This document shows positions 17,464 through 25,432 of a stretch of 38,334 bases of DNA, piece by piece (position 1 is the stretch's first letter; the number at the start of each line of letters is the position of its first letter). The translations under genes and the position numbers were made by a program. Source of the stretch: an uncultured Oscillospiraceae bacterium (GTDB lineage Bacteria; Bacillota; Clostridia; Oscillospirales; Ruminococcaceae). Location of the stretch: assembly GCA_934464775.1 (NCBI GenBank), contig CAKSKG010000021.1, positions 1-38,334 of the forward strand, written 5' to 3'. The notes beneath the pieces were generated by a model. That model saw only the letters and a program-made list of their open reading frames with translations. It was not told the origin of the DNA and ran no database searches.

Positions 17464-17505
17464 CTCGGAGCGTTTTCTTAATAATGGAATGCTCCGAGTT
17501 TTTTT
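17464..17505 (+). terminator. Terminator of the Bce transporter operon
   Basis: CTCGGAGC (17464-17471) and GCTCCGAG (17491-17498) pair perfectly and are followed by seven T residues. It places the 46-residue peptide inside the transporter transcript. Confidence 0.85.
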
Positions 17506-17523
17506 CTTTATTACAGTAAGCTT

Positions 17524-17690
17524 GTGTTAGTTTATAATATTTTGTAGTATGGTTTGCAACCATAGAGAAAGCGGAGGTCCGCCTCCGGCGGGCAAAGGGA
17601 TGAACCAAAAGGGGCGGTAATAATAAATCGACACAAAAATCGGGCGCCGCCCCTTTAGGTTCTCCCTCTGCACTCTCTTTCCTTATCCCC
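17524..17690 (+). repeat. Structured dispersed repeat, copy A
   Basis: It opens with TGTGTTaGTTTATAATATTTTGTAG (with a TATAAT). Then come a perfect hairpin TATGGTT-TGC-AACCATA (17548-17564), a GGAGG/CCTCC hairpin, and an outer stem (GCA..GGGA..AACC with GGTT..TCCC..TGC) enclosing AAAGGGGCGG (17608-17617) paired with CCGCCCCTTT (17647-17656). It ends with the conserved tail TGCACTCTCTTTCCTTATCCC. Closely matches copy C at 38130 outside the variable stem. Confidence 0.85.
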
Positions 17691-17863
17691 CGCCCGATTT
17701 TTGAAAATCCAGTTCGTAATTATTCTTTAGATTTACTTATTCCGACGGTTCATAAATCTACGCCGTTTACGTTTTTCCATGTGGCGCTCAACCGTCGGCT
17801 ATTTGGTGCAGGAATTACTTCAAGTCATTCATTATAGTTGTAATTCTCAATCTTCAATTTTTC

Positions 17864-17929
17864 CGACGGGTCGCTTATAGGCAGATAGCAACAGTTACTT
17901 GCAATCTATAAGCACTAAGCGACCCGACG
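17864..17929 (+). other. Central hairpin of the composite repeat
   Basis: CGACGGGTCGCTTA (17864-17877) pairs with TAAGCGACCCGACG (17916-17929) at 13 of 14 positions, and TATAG/CTATA (17876-17880, 17906-17910) extends the stem inward. There is no T run, so it is not a terminator. Confidence 0.6.
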
Positions 17930-17951
17930 TGTAAATTGATGTGACAAAAAG

Positions 17952-17996
17952 AAAAGCTGATAGCTTCAACATTTAAGGTTGAAACTATCAACTTTT
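17952..17996 (+). other. 19-bp hairpin in the composite repeat
   Basis: AAAAGCTGATAGCTTCAAC (17952-17970) faces GTTGAAACTATCAACTTTT (17978-17996), pairing at 17 of 19 positions around a 7-nt loop. On either strand the arm ends in a short A/T run, so weak bidirectional termination is possible. Confidence 0.6.
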
Positions 17997-18114
17997 ACGT
18001 CGGTTGAGCGCACCATAAAACAGAGGGAATTATAAGCGTTGCACGAACCGTCACCATAATAAATCTAAAGACAGAACAATAGCTGGATTTGCAAAAATCG
18101 AGGCGGAGGTGAGG

Positions 18115-18275
18115 ATGGGTAAGGAAAGAGAGTGCAGAGGGAAAACCTAAGGGTAAGGAGAAGGGAGATACTCTCCTGCGGAGAGTGCCTCGATTTTTGC
18201 TTACGGTTTTATTAGGCGCAGGTACTGCGCCACGCCCCCCTCTCCTTCGCCCTTTGGTGTTCCCTTTGCGAATCT
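18115..18275 (-). repeat. Structured dispersed repeat, copy B (inverted)
   Basis: Read on the minus strand this carries GCAAAGGGAACACC, a stem AAGGG..AAGGAGAGGG (around 18237-18254) paired with CCC..TTCTCCTT..CCCTT (18149-18167), inner hairpins GGCGCAG-TAC-CTGCGCC and ACTCTCC-GCA-GGAGAGT, and the tail TTAGGTTTTCCCTCTGCACTCTCTTTCCTTA. It shares the inner hairpins with copy C but not with copy A, and lacks the 5' CGGAGG hairpin. Confidence 0.8.
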
Positions 18276-18307
18276 TGAAGGTGATTTGATACACATGTCA
18301 AAATAGT

Positions 18308-18381
18308 AAAAGTAAGCTTTTAAGCAACCTAAAAATTGAAGGCAGATAGTAACAACAAACCCAAAATAAAAGTAAGCTTTT
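18308..18381 (+). repeat. Two AAAAGTAAGCTTTT repeats exactly 60 bp apart
   Basis: The 14-mer AAAAGTAAGCTTTT occurs at 18308-18321 and 18368-18381; each copy is itself nearly palindromic. The surrounding 18291-18590 stretch is AT-rich, without a gene, and also repeats TTTACAAAAATC (18482 and about 18524). I see no function for it. Confidence 0.5.
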
Positions 18382-18591
18382 CAATAACATCAAACCCAAA
18401 TAAGACAGAGAATAACAACTATCTCAAAAATTAAAAAGAAACTTTTCAGGTAAAATCAAAAACCCCATCAGTAAGCCGACATTTACAAAAATCATTGAAG
18501 TGTAAAAATTTCGTTAGGTCAGGTTTACAAAAATCGTGTGCCCGTAAATAATTTTTTTAGATTTTCAACGATATAAAATCCTCTTTCCTCA

Positions 18592-18657
18592 TTGACAAAA
18601 TCCATGAGCGGATTTATAATATATTTGTTGAAAAGAGCCGTGTGTGATTATTATACT
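18592..18657 (+). promoter_or_regulatory. Two overlapping promoters of the metal-ATPase operon
   Basis: The first is TTGACA (18592-18597), a 17-bp spacer and TATAAT (18615-18620), a full consensus. The second is TTGAAA (18628-18633), an 18-bp spacer and TATACT (18652-18657). The leader then contains CAAAAGTTA paired with TAACTTTTG (18671-18695). No recognisable riboswitch. Confidence 0.75.
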
Positions 18658-18733
18658 CTACCGGCTATCGCAAAAGTTAGATTTGGTTAACTTTTGTTCA
18701 AAAACAATAAAATTTAAAAGGAGTTGTTTCATT

Positions 18734-19024
18734 ATGTTAAAATGCTTTAAGAACAAGAATTTCTGGTGTGCTGTCGGCGGTGCCGCTGCCGTTATTATCG
18801 GTAAGAAGATCATCACTTCCCCTACAACACGTAAGCTGGCTGTAACAGGTCTTGCTAAGGGAATGAAGCTCCAGTATGATGCTAAGGAAGCATTCCAGAA
18901 TATTAAGGACGAGGCTTCCGATATCTGCTATGATGCAAAGACAGAAGCAGGAATCGGTGCAGACGATGAGGAATATGATTTCGACCTTAACGCTTCCGAG
19001 GAAGAAAATACAGATAACGAATGA
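18734..19024 (+). CDS. DUF6110-like small membrane protein next to a metal ATPase
   Basis: A 96-residue protein. It starts MLKCFKNKNFW, has one hydrophobic segment (about 11-28, FWCAVGGAAAVIIGKK), then an amphipathic helix with KLAVTGLAKGMKLQYDAKEAF and a strongly acidic tail (DDEEYDFDL, SEEENTDNE). The 'TTRKLAVTGLAKGMKL' core matches what I know of DUF6110 proteins, which sit beside P-type metal ATPases in Clostridia; no biochemical role is established. The acidic tail could hold metal ions (inference). AAAGGAG stands before the ATG at 18734; the longer frame lies upstream of it in the leader. 22 nt separate it from the ATPase gene. Confidence 0.75.
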   Translation: MLKCFKNKNFWCAVGGAAAVIIGKKIITSPTTRKLAVTGLAKGMKLQYDAKEAFQNIKDEASDICYDAKTEAGIGADDEEYDFDLNASEEENTDNE

Positions 19025-19046
19025 TCGGTAAGGCAGGGAAAATCAA

Positions 19047-21143
19047 ATGAAATTTAAAATCGTATATGATAAGCCCTGCCGTATCCGTTTCCGCTGCGGC
19101 GGTTTCGCTTTTGATAAGGAATTGGAATTTGCAGTGAAAAAACAGCTGCTTTCCGAACAGTTTATCCTGAAAGCTGAAGTCCACAGCGAAAACGGCGGTA
19201 TTCTTATCAGCTATAAAGAGGGCTGCCGCAGTAAGGTCATTGCTCTTATGCGCCGCTTCGACGCACGTGGGCTGGAGCCTGTTTCCCCCGACTCCGAATC
19301 AATGCTGGAGGAAATTGATAACGGCTTCAGGGACGATATCACAAAGCTCGTTGTTAAACGTATCATACATAAAGCCCTGTTCCCCGCTCCACTTTCGGCA
19401 GCTATCACTATCGTAAATGGTCTTGGCTATGTCTGGAAGGGCATCACTACACTTGCGGACGGTCATCTCACGGTGGAAGTCCTGGACGGCGCATCTATCG
19501 GTGCCTGCCTTATCCAGAAGAATTATTCCACAGCAGGCACTGTAATGTTCCTGCTGTCCGTATCATCTCTGCTTGAGGATTATACCCGTGCAAGAACCCG
19601 TGCCGCTCTTACCGAAAGCCTTATGATAAAGACCGATACGGTATGGCTCATCGGAGAGGATTCCGATGTTTCCGTCCCCATGTCCGAAATAAAGGTCGGC
19701 GACAATATCCGTATCAGAACAGGCAGCGTTATCCCCGTTGACGGCGACGTTATCGACGGCGAGGCTTATGTAAACGAAGCCTCCATGACAGGCGAGCCTC
19801 TTGCAGTCATGAAGAAGCCCGGAAGCGTTGTTTTCGCAGGAACCGTTGTGGAAGAGGGTACTCTCGCAGTGACCGTCCGCAAGCTGTCCTCCGATACAAA
19901 GATCAATAAGATCATTGAGCTTATCGACAATTCCGAAAACCTTAAAGCAGGCGTTCAGAGCCGTGCCGAAAAGCTTGCGGACAGCATCGTTCCGTTCAGC
20001 TTCATAGGCTTCGGACTTACCCTGCTGCTCACAAGAAATGTCACAAAGGCAGTTTCTGTGCTCATGGTGGATTATTCCTGCGCTATCAAGCTTTCAACGC
20101 CTATCTCCGTTATTTCGGCGATAAAGGAAGCTGCGGACAGAAATATTACCGTCAAGGGCGGAAAGTATCTTGAAGAATTCGCAGAAGCGGATACTATCGT
20201 TTTCGATAAGACAGGTACACTTACCAATGCCGCTCCCGTGCTGGAAAAGGTAATTCCTTTCGGCAGCTATACCGAAGATGAGGTGCTCCGCACAGCGGCT
20301 TGTCTGGAAGAGCATTTCCCTCACAGCGTTGCAAGAGCCGTTGTGAACGGTGCGGCGGAGAGAAATCTTATCCACGAGGAAGAACACGCCGAGGTGGATT
20401 ATATCGTGGCTCACGGCATCGCAACAACTCTGCACGGCGAAAAGGCAATAATCGGCAGCAAGCATTTTGTCTGCGAGGACGAGGGCGTATCAATTTCCGA
20501 GGAAATGCTGGCAGAGATAGACCGCCAGTCGGGCGCATCTTCCGTTATCTATCTTGCCATAGGCGGAGAGCTTGCAGGCGTGCTTTGCATAAGCGATCCT
20601 CCCAGAGAGGAAGCCGCAAAAGCTATCAGACAGCTGAAAAAGCTTGGCATAAAGAATATCGTTATGCTTACGGGAGACAGTGAGGGCGCAGCTGCGATCA
20701 CTGCCGCAAAGCTTGGCATAACCGAGTATAAGGCTCAGGTTCTCCCCGAGGACAAGCACAGCTATGTTGAAGCCGCAAAGGCAGCAGGCAGACGTGTGAT
20801 AATGGTAGGCGACGGCATAAACGACGCTCCCGCACTTGCAGCCGCAAATGTTTCCGCCGCAATGAGCGACGCTTCCGATATAGCAAAGGAAGCTGCGGAC
20901 ATCACTCTCAGAGATGCAGAGCTTACCGATCTTGCAGAGCTTCGTGAACTCAGCGTAAAGCTCATGGAGCGCATCGACCGCAATTACCGCTTCATTCTTT
21001 GGTTCAATTCGGCGCTGCTCCTTTCGGGACTTATCGGAATACTTACCCCGTCGGCATCGGCATTCCTGCATAATGCATCAACAATGGCAATATGCGCAAA
21101 GAGCATGACGCCGCTTCTCAAAAACAAAAATGACCGCAGATAA
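19047..21143 (+). CDS. P1B-like heavy-metal-translocating P-type ATPase with SCA motif
   Basis: A 698-residue cation pump. Residues 1-75 look like a worn HMA-type domain without CxxC. Membrane helices lie around 105-180 and 310-345. The actuator motif is TGEP (Thr248), the phosphorylation site DKTGTLT (Asp387), and the hinge VGDGINDAP (Asp589, Asp593). The transmembrane metal motif, normally CPC/SPC/TPC, reads DYSCAIKLSTP (Ser344-Cys345-Ala346), so the proline is lost. The usual HP dipeptide of the nucleotide domain reads FPHSVA (His426-Ser427). The C-terminal HNAST helix is normal. The ion cannot be assigned. It follows the DUF6110-like gene in one operon and ends before a bidirectional terminator. 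Confidence 0.9.
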   Translation: MKFKIVYDKPCRIRFRCGGFAFDKELEFAVKKQLLSEQFILKAEVHSENGGILISYKEGCRSKVIALMRRFDARGLEPVSPDSESMLEEIDNGFRDDITKLVVKRIIHKALFPAPLSAAITIVNGLGYVWKGITTLADGHLTVEVLDGASIGACLIQKNYSTAGTVMFLLSVSSLLEDYTRARTRAALTESLMIKTDTVWLIGEDSDVSVPMSEIKVGDNIRIRTGSVIPVDGDVIDGEAYVNEASMTGEPLAVMKKPGSVVFAGTVVEEGTLAVTVRKLSSDTKINKIIELIDNSENLKAGVQSRAEKLADSIVPFSFIGFGLTLLLTRNVTKAVSVLMVDYSCAIKLSTPISVISAIKEAADRNITVKGGKYLEEFAEADTIVFDKTGTLTNAAPVLEKVIPFGSYTEDEVLRTAACLEEHFPHSVARAVVNGAAERNLIHEEEHAEVDYIVAHGIATTLHGEKAIIGSKHFVCEDEGVSISEEMLAEIDRQSGASSVIYLAIGGELAGVLCISDPPREEAAKAIRQLKKLGIKNIVMLTGDSEGAAAITAAKLGITEYKAQVLPEDKHSYVEAAKAAGRRVIMVGDGINDAPALAAANVSAAMSDASDIAKEAADITLRDAELTDLAELRELSVKLMERIDRNYRFILWFNSALLLSGLIGILTPSASAFLHNASTMAICAKSMTPLLKNKNDRR

Positions 21144-21165
21144 TCTTCTGCGGCACATACGATAA

Positions 21166-21211
21166 AAAACAGGTCATAATGTTTCTTAACCGAAACATTA
21201 TGACCTGTTTT
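21166..21211. terminator. Bidirectional terminator between convergent operons
   Basis: AAAACAGGTCATAATGTTT (21166-21184) pairs perfectly over 19 bp with 21193-21211, loop 8 nt, with T-rich ends on both strands. It separates the metal ATPase gene from the leftward housekeeping operon. Confidence 0.85.
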
Positions 21212-21218
21212 GCTTACA

Positions 21219-22100
21219 TCATTCGCAGTAATTGACAAGACTTCCGATCTTTTCAACCGTGCAGACAACACAGTCTCCCGACTTCATATAGCCCGGCGGC
21301 TGCATTCCCATTCCAACTCCTCCGGGAGTGCCTGTTGCGATGACAGTTCCCTTTTTCAGCATAAAGCCTGCGGAAAGCTCCGCAATGGCATTGGGGATAT
21401 TCTGTATCATATACTTTGTATTGCTTGACTGGCGAAGCTCACCGTTGACGGTGCAGCTTATATCCAGTCCGCCTCCGATATTGATCTCATCTGCGGTAAC
21501 GATGCAGGGTCCCATTGCAGTATAGCCGTCAAGGCTTTTTCCCATGTACCATTGCTTGTGGCGCAGCTGGAGATTCCTTGCGCTTACATCATTTATGACC
21601 GTATATCCGAAAATATACTTCTCGGCATCTGCGGCGGAAACATTTTTGGCGTCCTTTCCGATGATAACACCCAGCTCCGCCTCATAGTCAAGACTGTCCA
21701 CCATGTCATAATGAGGTATCTTTTCACCGCTGCCTACAGTGTAATTGGCACGCTTTGAAAAATAGACCGTGTATTCCTTATTGCTGAAATCATCAATATC
21801 CGAAGTCTCACGGATATGCTCGTCATAGTTGACTCCAAGACAGATAATATCCTGCTTCGGTACGGGTATCGGAGAGCAAAGCTTCACCTTGTCTGCATCA
21901 AAGCCGCCCTTTTGGGAAAGAAGCTCCCTATCGCCAAGCATACCTTTCAGCGCCGAAAGCTGCTGCTCCGTAATGTTGTCTATCAGCTCATTCATGTCAC
22001 TGTAATCACAGCCAAGATCAATCAGCCTGTATAATCTGCCGTCGCAGCCCTCTGCGGCAGGAAATTTTCCGCCGCCTGTTTCAATGGTATATAATCTCAT
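21219..22100 (-). CDS. Fumarylacetoacetate hydrolase family protein
   Basis: A 293-residue enzyme of the FAH superfamily. The C-terminal catalytic core begins KQDIICLGVNYDEHI and holds the metal-binding pattern DYEAELGVIIGKDAKN, GYTVINDVSARNLQ, KSLDGYTAMGPCIV and the closing TGTPGGVGMGM. The family hydrolyses or decarboxylates beta-diketone-type acids (acylpyruvases, oxaloacetate decarboxylases), and substrate cannot be read here. It is the last gene of a seven-gene leftward operon, 18 nt after the U32 gene. Confidence 0.88.
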   Translation of the reverse strand: MRLYTIETGGGKFPAAEGCDGRLYRLIDLGCDYSDMNELIDNITEQQLSALKGMLGDRELLSQKGGFDADKVKLCSPIPVPKQDIICLGVNYDEHIRETSDIDDFSNKEYTVYFSKRANYTVGSGEKIPHYDMVDSLDYEAELGVIIGKDAKNVSAADAEKYIFGYTVINDVSARNLQLRHKQWYMGKSLDGYTAMGPCIVTADEINIGGGLDISCTVNGELRQSSNTKYMIQNIPNAIAELSAGFMLKKGTVIATGTPGGVGMGMQPPGYMKSGDCVVCTVEKIGSLVNYCE

Positions 22101-22118
22101 ATATCTATCATTATCCGT

Positions 22119-23351
22119 TTACTGCTTCTTTATTCTTATAATGGAATGCTTCGGGTAATCAGCGCCCTCGGGACAGGGCAGTGAGAATTTCATTGCCGCA
22201 TGGCAGGTGTTTTCGATAGGCAGACCGTCTTCATCACGAAGATCGGATATTATCATTTTATCAAATTTGCGTCCCGGAGCAAGTATCTCCGCTTCATCGC
22301 CGTTTTTGAATTTGTTGCGCTGAACGCAGTATATCCTGCCGTCACGGCATTCCTCAACGACTGCGGCAGCATCATATTCACGGATATATCCGCTGTCGGC
22401 GTAATACTGGCTCTGCTCGGGTCTGCCGTAGAAAAATCCCGAACAATAGCTTCTGTGGCTTATTTTCAGCACCTCTTCCGCAAGCCAGTCGGGGAGCTTG
22501 TAATGATCGGGGTCCGCTTTAAGGATATCCGCAGCCATTCGGTAAGCATTCGTCACAACGGAAACATAATATGATGATTTTGCTCTGCCCTCGATCTTCA
22601 GGCTCATAACGCCTGCCTTGACGATATCATCAAGATGATCTATCAGGCACATATCCTTTGAATTGAGGATATACGTTCCCTTTTCGTCCTCGAAAACGGG
22701 GAAATACTGTCCCTCACGCTTTTCTTCCATAAGGTGATATCCCCAGCGGCAGGGCTGTGCGCACTGTCCTCTGTTGGGGTCACGTCCCACAAGATACTGG
22801 CTGATAAGGCATCTTCCCGAAAACGAAACACACATTGCTCCGTGAACAAACGCCTCAATATCAAGGTCGGCAGGTGTCTTAGCCCTTATCTCGGCGATCT
22901 CTTCAAGGGAAAGCTCTCTTGCCAGAACAACACGCTTTGCACCCATATTGTAAAGCTCGTTGGCAGTCACATAATTGACTATTCCCGTCTGAGTAGACAT
23001 ATGGATCTCCATATCGGGAGCATATTTTTTCACCAGTGACAAAAGTCCAAGATCGGCAACGATGACCGCATCGACTTTGCAGTCAACGGCTTCCTTCATA
23101 TACTGCTCAAAGGAGGGTATCTCGTCATTTCTCGGCAGGATATTGCAGGTAAGATAAACCTTTACGCCCTTTTTGTGAGCCTTTTCCACAGACGCTTTCA
23201 GCTGCTCATAGCTGAAATTCTGCGGGCCTGCTCTCATTCCGAAGTTTTCACGTCCAAGATATATTGCGTCCGCACCGTAGTCCAGTGCAGCGTCGAAGCG
23301 CTCGCAGTCACCCGCAGGCGACAGCACTTCAATTTTATCATAAATACTCAT
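22119..23351 (-). CDS. Peptidase U32 family protein (tRNA hydroxylation TrhP-like)
   Basis: A 410-residue protein. The N-terminal TIM-barrel domain starts with EVLSPAGDCERFDAALDYGADAIYLG; the family signature is EAFVHGAMCVSFSGRCL, followed by RGQCAQPCRW, with the Cys cluster typical of the family. A C-terminal beta-barrel extends from about 330. U32 members were named as collagenases, but YrrO/YegQ-type relatives act in tRNA uridine hydroxylation (TrhP), which is the likelier role. Directly downstream of mltG, as often in Firmicutes. Confidence 0.88.
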   Translation of the reverse strand: MSIYDKIEVLSPAGDCERFDAALDYGADAIYLGRENFGMRAGPQNFSYEQLKASVEKAHKKGVKVYLTCNILPRNDEIPSFEQYMKEAVDCKVDAVIVADLGLLSLVKKYAPDMEIHMSTQTGIVNYVTANELYNMGAKRVVLARELSLEEIAEIRAKTPADLDIEAFVHGAMCVSFSGRCLISQYLVGRDPNRGQCAQPCRWGYHLMEEKREGQYFPVFEDEKGTYILNSKDMCLIDHLDDIVKAGVMSLKIEGRAKSSYYVSVVTNAYRMAADILKADPDHYKLPDWLAEEVLKISHRSYCSGFFYGRPEQSQYYADSGYIREYDAAAVVEECRDGRIYCVQRNKFKNGDEAEILAPGRKFDKMIISDLRDEDGLPIENTCHAAMKFSLPCPEGADYPKHSIIRIKKQ

Positions 23352-23372
23352 ATCTGAGCTTTTTTCCTTTCA

Positions 23373-24821
23373 TTACATAAGATGAGCCTTTACAAGATTT
23401 TCCTGATGCTCTTCAAGAGTCTTGGCATAAAATACCTCGCCTGTTTCAAGGTCTGCGCAGAAGAAATAGTAGTCGGTATCCTCGGGATAAAGCACAGCCG
23501 AAATTGCGTCCAGACCGGGGTTGCAGATAGGTCCCGGAGGCAGTCCCTCACCCTTATAGGTATCATATGCATTGAACATCTCCTGATTTGGGATATCAAT
23601 GTTGGGCTTTATGACATCTTCAACATATTTTCTTGTGGGGTCGGATTCCAGTCTGGGATATTCCTCGCTGTTGTTGAGACGGTTCAGGAATACGGAAGCC
23701 ACCTTTTTCATATCGCTGATATTCGAGGATTCAGCCTGCACCATGGAAGCAAGAGTTATCGTTTCTTCAAGAGAAAGTCCTAAGTCTTTCATTCGTCCGT
23801 AATAGTCGGGAGTAAGACGGTTCTCAAAGTTGCGGTAGAATTTCTTTGCCACAACTTCAGGCTCCTCGTCAAGATAGAAGCTGTATGTATCGGGGAACAG
23901 GAAGCCCTCCATTTTATAGAACTTCTTTGAGCTTGTTGTCACCTGCTCCTCAAAATCAAAGCCGAAAGATGATGAATTGAATATGTAGATGAATCTGTCC
24001 GCACTGCACACGCCGTTCGTTTCGAGAATGTGCGCCGCATCGTAAAGGGTTATTCCCTCGGGGAAGGTAAGATCTATATATTCTCTCTCCGCTTCGGGAT
24101 TTTCCTGGAGCGTCTCCATTATATCGGAGAATGTCATGTTGGGCGAAAGCACATGGCTGCCCGATGTGAACCTGCTGTCAACGCCCTTGAGCTTTGCCAT
24201 AAGCCTGAAAAGCTCAGGCTCGTCAATGATTCCGTCGTCAACAAGTATCTGTGCGATATCCTCGGTGCTGCTGTTTTCGGGTATCTCAACAACTATCTGC
24301 TTGTCCTCACGGTTAAGTCCCGTAACAGCCTGTGCCACACGGATAACGACCATTGCTATAACAAGCGCCGCCGCAATGATAAGAGTGGTTATAACCAGCG
24401 CAAAAACTATCCTTCCGGGATTGTGGCGTGATTTTTTCTTCTTTTTCTTTTTGGGCTGCCTGTATTCTTCATCGGCATCATCGCTGTTCCTGCCGAAATT
24501 GTTTTCAAGTGCGTCCTCGTCGTTTTCTTCCGTTTCGGCAGCTTCATCATTGGCATTATCCGCCTCACCTGATGCAATGCTTTCATCATCGGGTGCAGCT
24601 TCTTCGTTTGCAGAATCCGCATCGGAGCTTTCGTCACCGACAGGCTCGGCAGCCGCTTCCGAAGCCGTATTATCCGCAGCAGGCACACTTTCCGCCTCGG
24701 GCTGTGTGTCCGCAGTCTTTTTATCATATTCGGAAAGGATCTCCTTCATCATCTGATCGGCAGATTTTTCATCATTTCCGCCGCTTACAACACCGTTTGC
24801 AGACGATCTGTTTTCTTCCAT
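23373..24821 (-). CDS. mltG: Endolytic murein transglycosylase MltG (YceG-like)
   Basis: A 482-residue membrane-anchored lytic transglycosylase that cuts nascent glycan strands. The first 135 residues are a cytoplasmic acidic Ala/Glu/Asp-rich tail with MMKEILSEYDKK at 24-35, then a Lys-rich run and one transmembrane helix (about 136-165). The LysM-like and catalytic parts follow: TLYDAAHIL, LFPDTYSF, LASMVQAESS, VASVFLNRL, LESDPTRKY and the closing GLPPGPICNPG. The usual E-K-E of the catalytic segment reads Q-A-E, keeping the second Glu only. AAGGAGAG precedes the start. The gene lies between the cyclo-ligase and U32 genes. Confidence 0.92.
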   Translation of the reverse strand: MEENRSSANGVVSGGNDEKSADQMMKEILSEYDKKTADTQPEAESVPAADNTASEAAAEPVGDESSDADSANEEAAPDDESIASGEADNANDEAAETEENDEDALENNFGRNSDDADEEYRQPKKKKKKKSRHNPGRIVFALVITTLIIAAALVIAMVVIRVAQAVTGLNREDKQIVVEIPENSSTEDIAQILVDDGIIDEPELFRLMAKLKGVDSRFTSGSHVLSPNMTFSDIMETLQENPEAEREYIDLTFPEGITLYDAAHILETNGVCSADRFIYIFNSSSFGFDFEEQVTTSSKKFYKMEGFLFPDTYSFYLDEEPEVVAKKFYRNFENRLTPDYYGRMKDLGLSLEETITLASMVQAESSNISDMKKVASVFLNRLNNSEEYPRLESDPTRKYVEDVIKPNIDIPNQEMFNAYDTYKGEGLPPGPICNPGLDAISAVLYPEDTDYYFFCADLETGEVFYAKTLEEHQENLVKAHLM

Positions 24822-24841
24822 TGTACTCTCCTTCTTTATAT

Positions 24842-25432
24842 TTATCCGTTTGCGATAAGCTTTGTATATTTATCTGTAACAAGTGTATTCACAGGCATAT
24901 CGAACCTGCCGCTTATAAGCTTCTGCACCGTGCAGCGGCAGTAGCACAGACCCATTCTGTGCATATTCGGGTGAGCGGACAGAAATCGGTCATAATACCC
25001 CTTGCCGTAGCCCAGTCTGAAACCGTCCATATCAAAGGACAGCCCCGGGACGATACACAGCGCCGTTTCAAAATCATGCGCCTTTTCGCAGATATCCACC
25101 CTCGGTTCAAGCACCGAAAACGCTCCGCTTTCCAGCTGCTCCATGCCGCTTATAAAGTAAAAATCCATGAGCCTTGTGCCGCTTATGCATTTCGGAACAG
25201 CGACACGCTTGCCGTCCTTTACCGCCTGTGCGATAAGTCCGTGAGTATCCACCTCGATATCCGTCGATACATATGTAAGAATGGTATCCGCCGCTTCATA
25301 CGCCTTTGACGAAAGTATCCTTGAAAGTATCTTTTCGTCCAGCAGCTTTTTTTCCTCTGCGGTCATAGCCGCACGCTCCGCCTTGAATCTGCTGCGAAGC
25401 TCTGTCTTGTATTCCCTTATATCAAAGCTCAT
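24842..25432 (-). CDS. 5-formyltetrahydrofolate cyclo-ligase
   Basis: A 196-residue enzyme that converts 5-formyl-THF to 5,10-methenyl-THF with ATP. Typical features are KTELRSRFKAERAAM with the basic nucleotide-binding N-terminus, VAVPKC, ALCIVPGLSFDMDGFRLGYGKGYYDRFL (the folate/ATP loop) and a C-terminal Cys-rich piece. The ATG at 25432 overlaps the preceding stop (ATGA at 25429-25432); an ATG at 25441 is an alternative. Confidence 0.92.
   Translation of the reverse strand: MSFDIREYKTELRSRFKAERAAMTAEEKKLLDEKILSRILSSKAYEAADTILTYVSTDIEVDTHGLIAQAVKDGKRVAVPKCISGTRLMDFYFISGMEQLESGAFSVLEPRVDICEKAHDFETALCIVPGLSFDMDGFRLGYGKGYYDRFLSAHPNMHRMGLCYCRCTVQKLISGRFDMPVNTLVTDKYTKLIANG

Larger units (their letters stand above)
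17524..18290. repeat. Composite inverted-repeat element, no protein gene
   Basis: About 770 bp without a supported coding region. The left arm (17524-17798, plus orientation) and the right arm (18290-17998, read on minus) share a series of segments in the same order: GCAAAGGGA..ACC, a variable stem, AGGTTCTCCCTCTGCACTCTCTTTCCTTA, CCGCCcGATTTTTGaAAATCCAG, TCTTTAGATTTA, GACGGTTC and GCGCTCAACCG. The arms are diverged, so this is an old duplication or an element with long inverted termini. The centre holds two more hairpins. A further copy of the left arm begins at 38130. Confidence 0.75.

Noticed and set aside
17995..18294. 99-residue reading frame on the minus strand inside the composite repeat
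   Set aside because: It crosses the inverted arm and its hairpins, has no ribosome binding site and no protein-like pattern; a shadow of the repeat.
17524..18590. A CRISPR array in the repeat-rich region
   Set aside because: Repeats are few, long, diverged and inverted; no short direct repeats with unique spacers and no cas genes.
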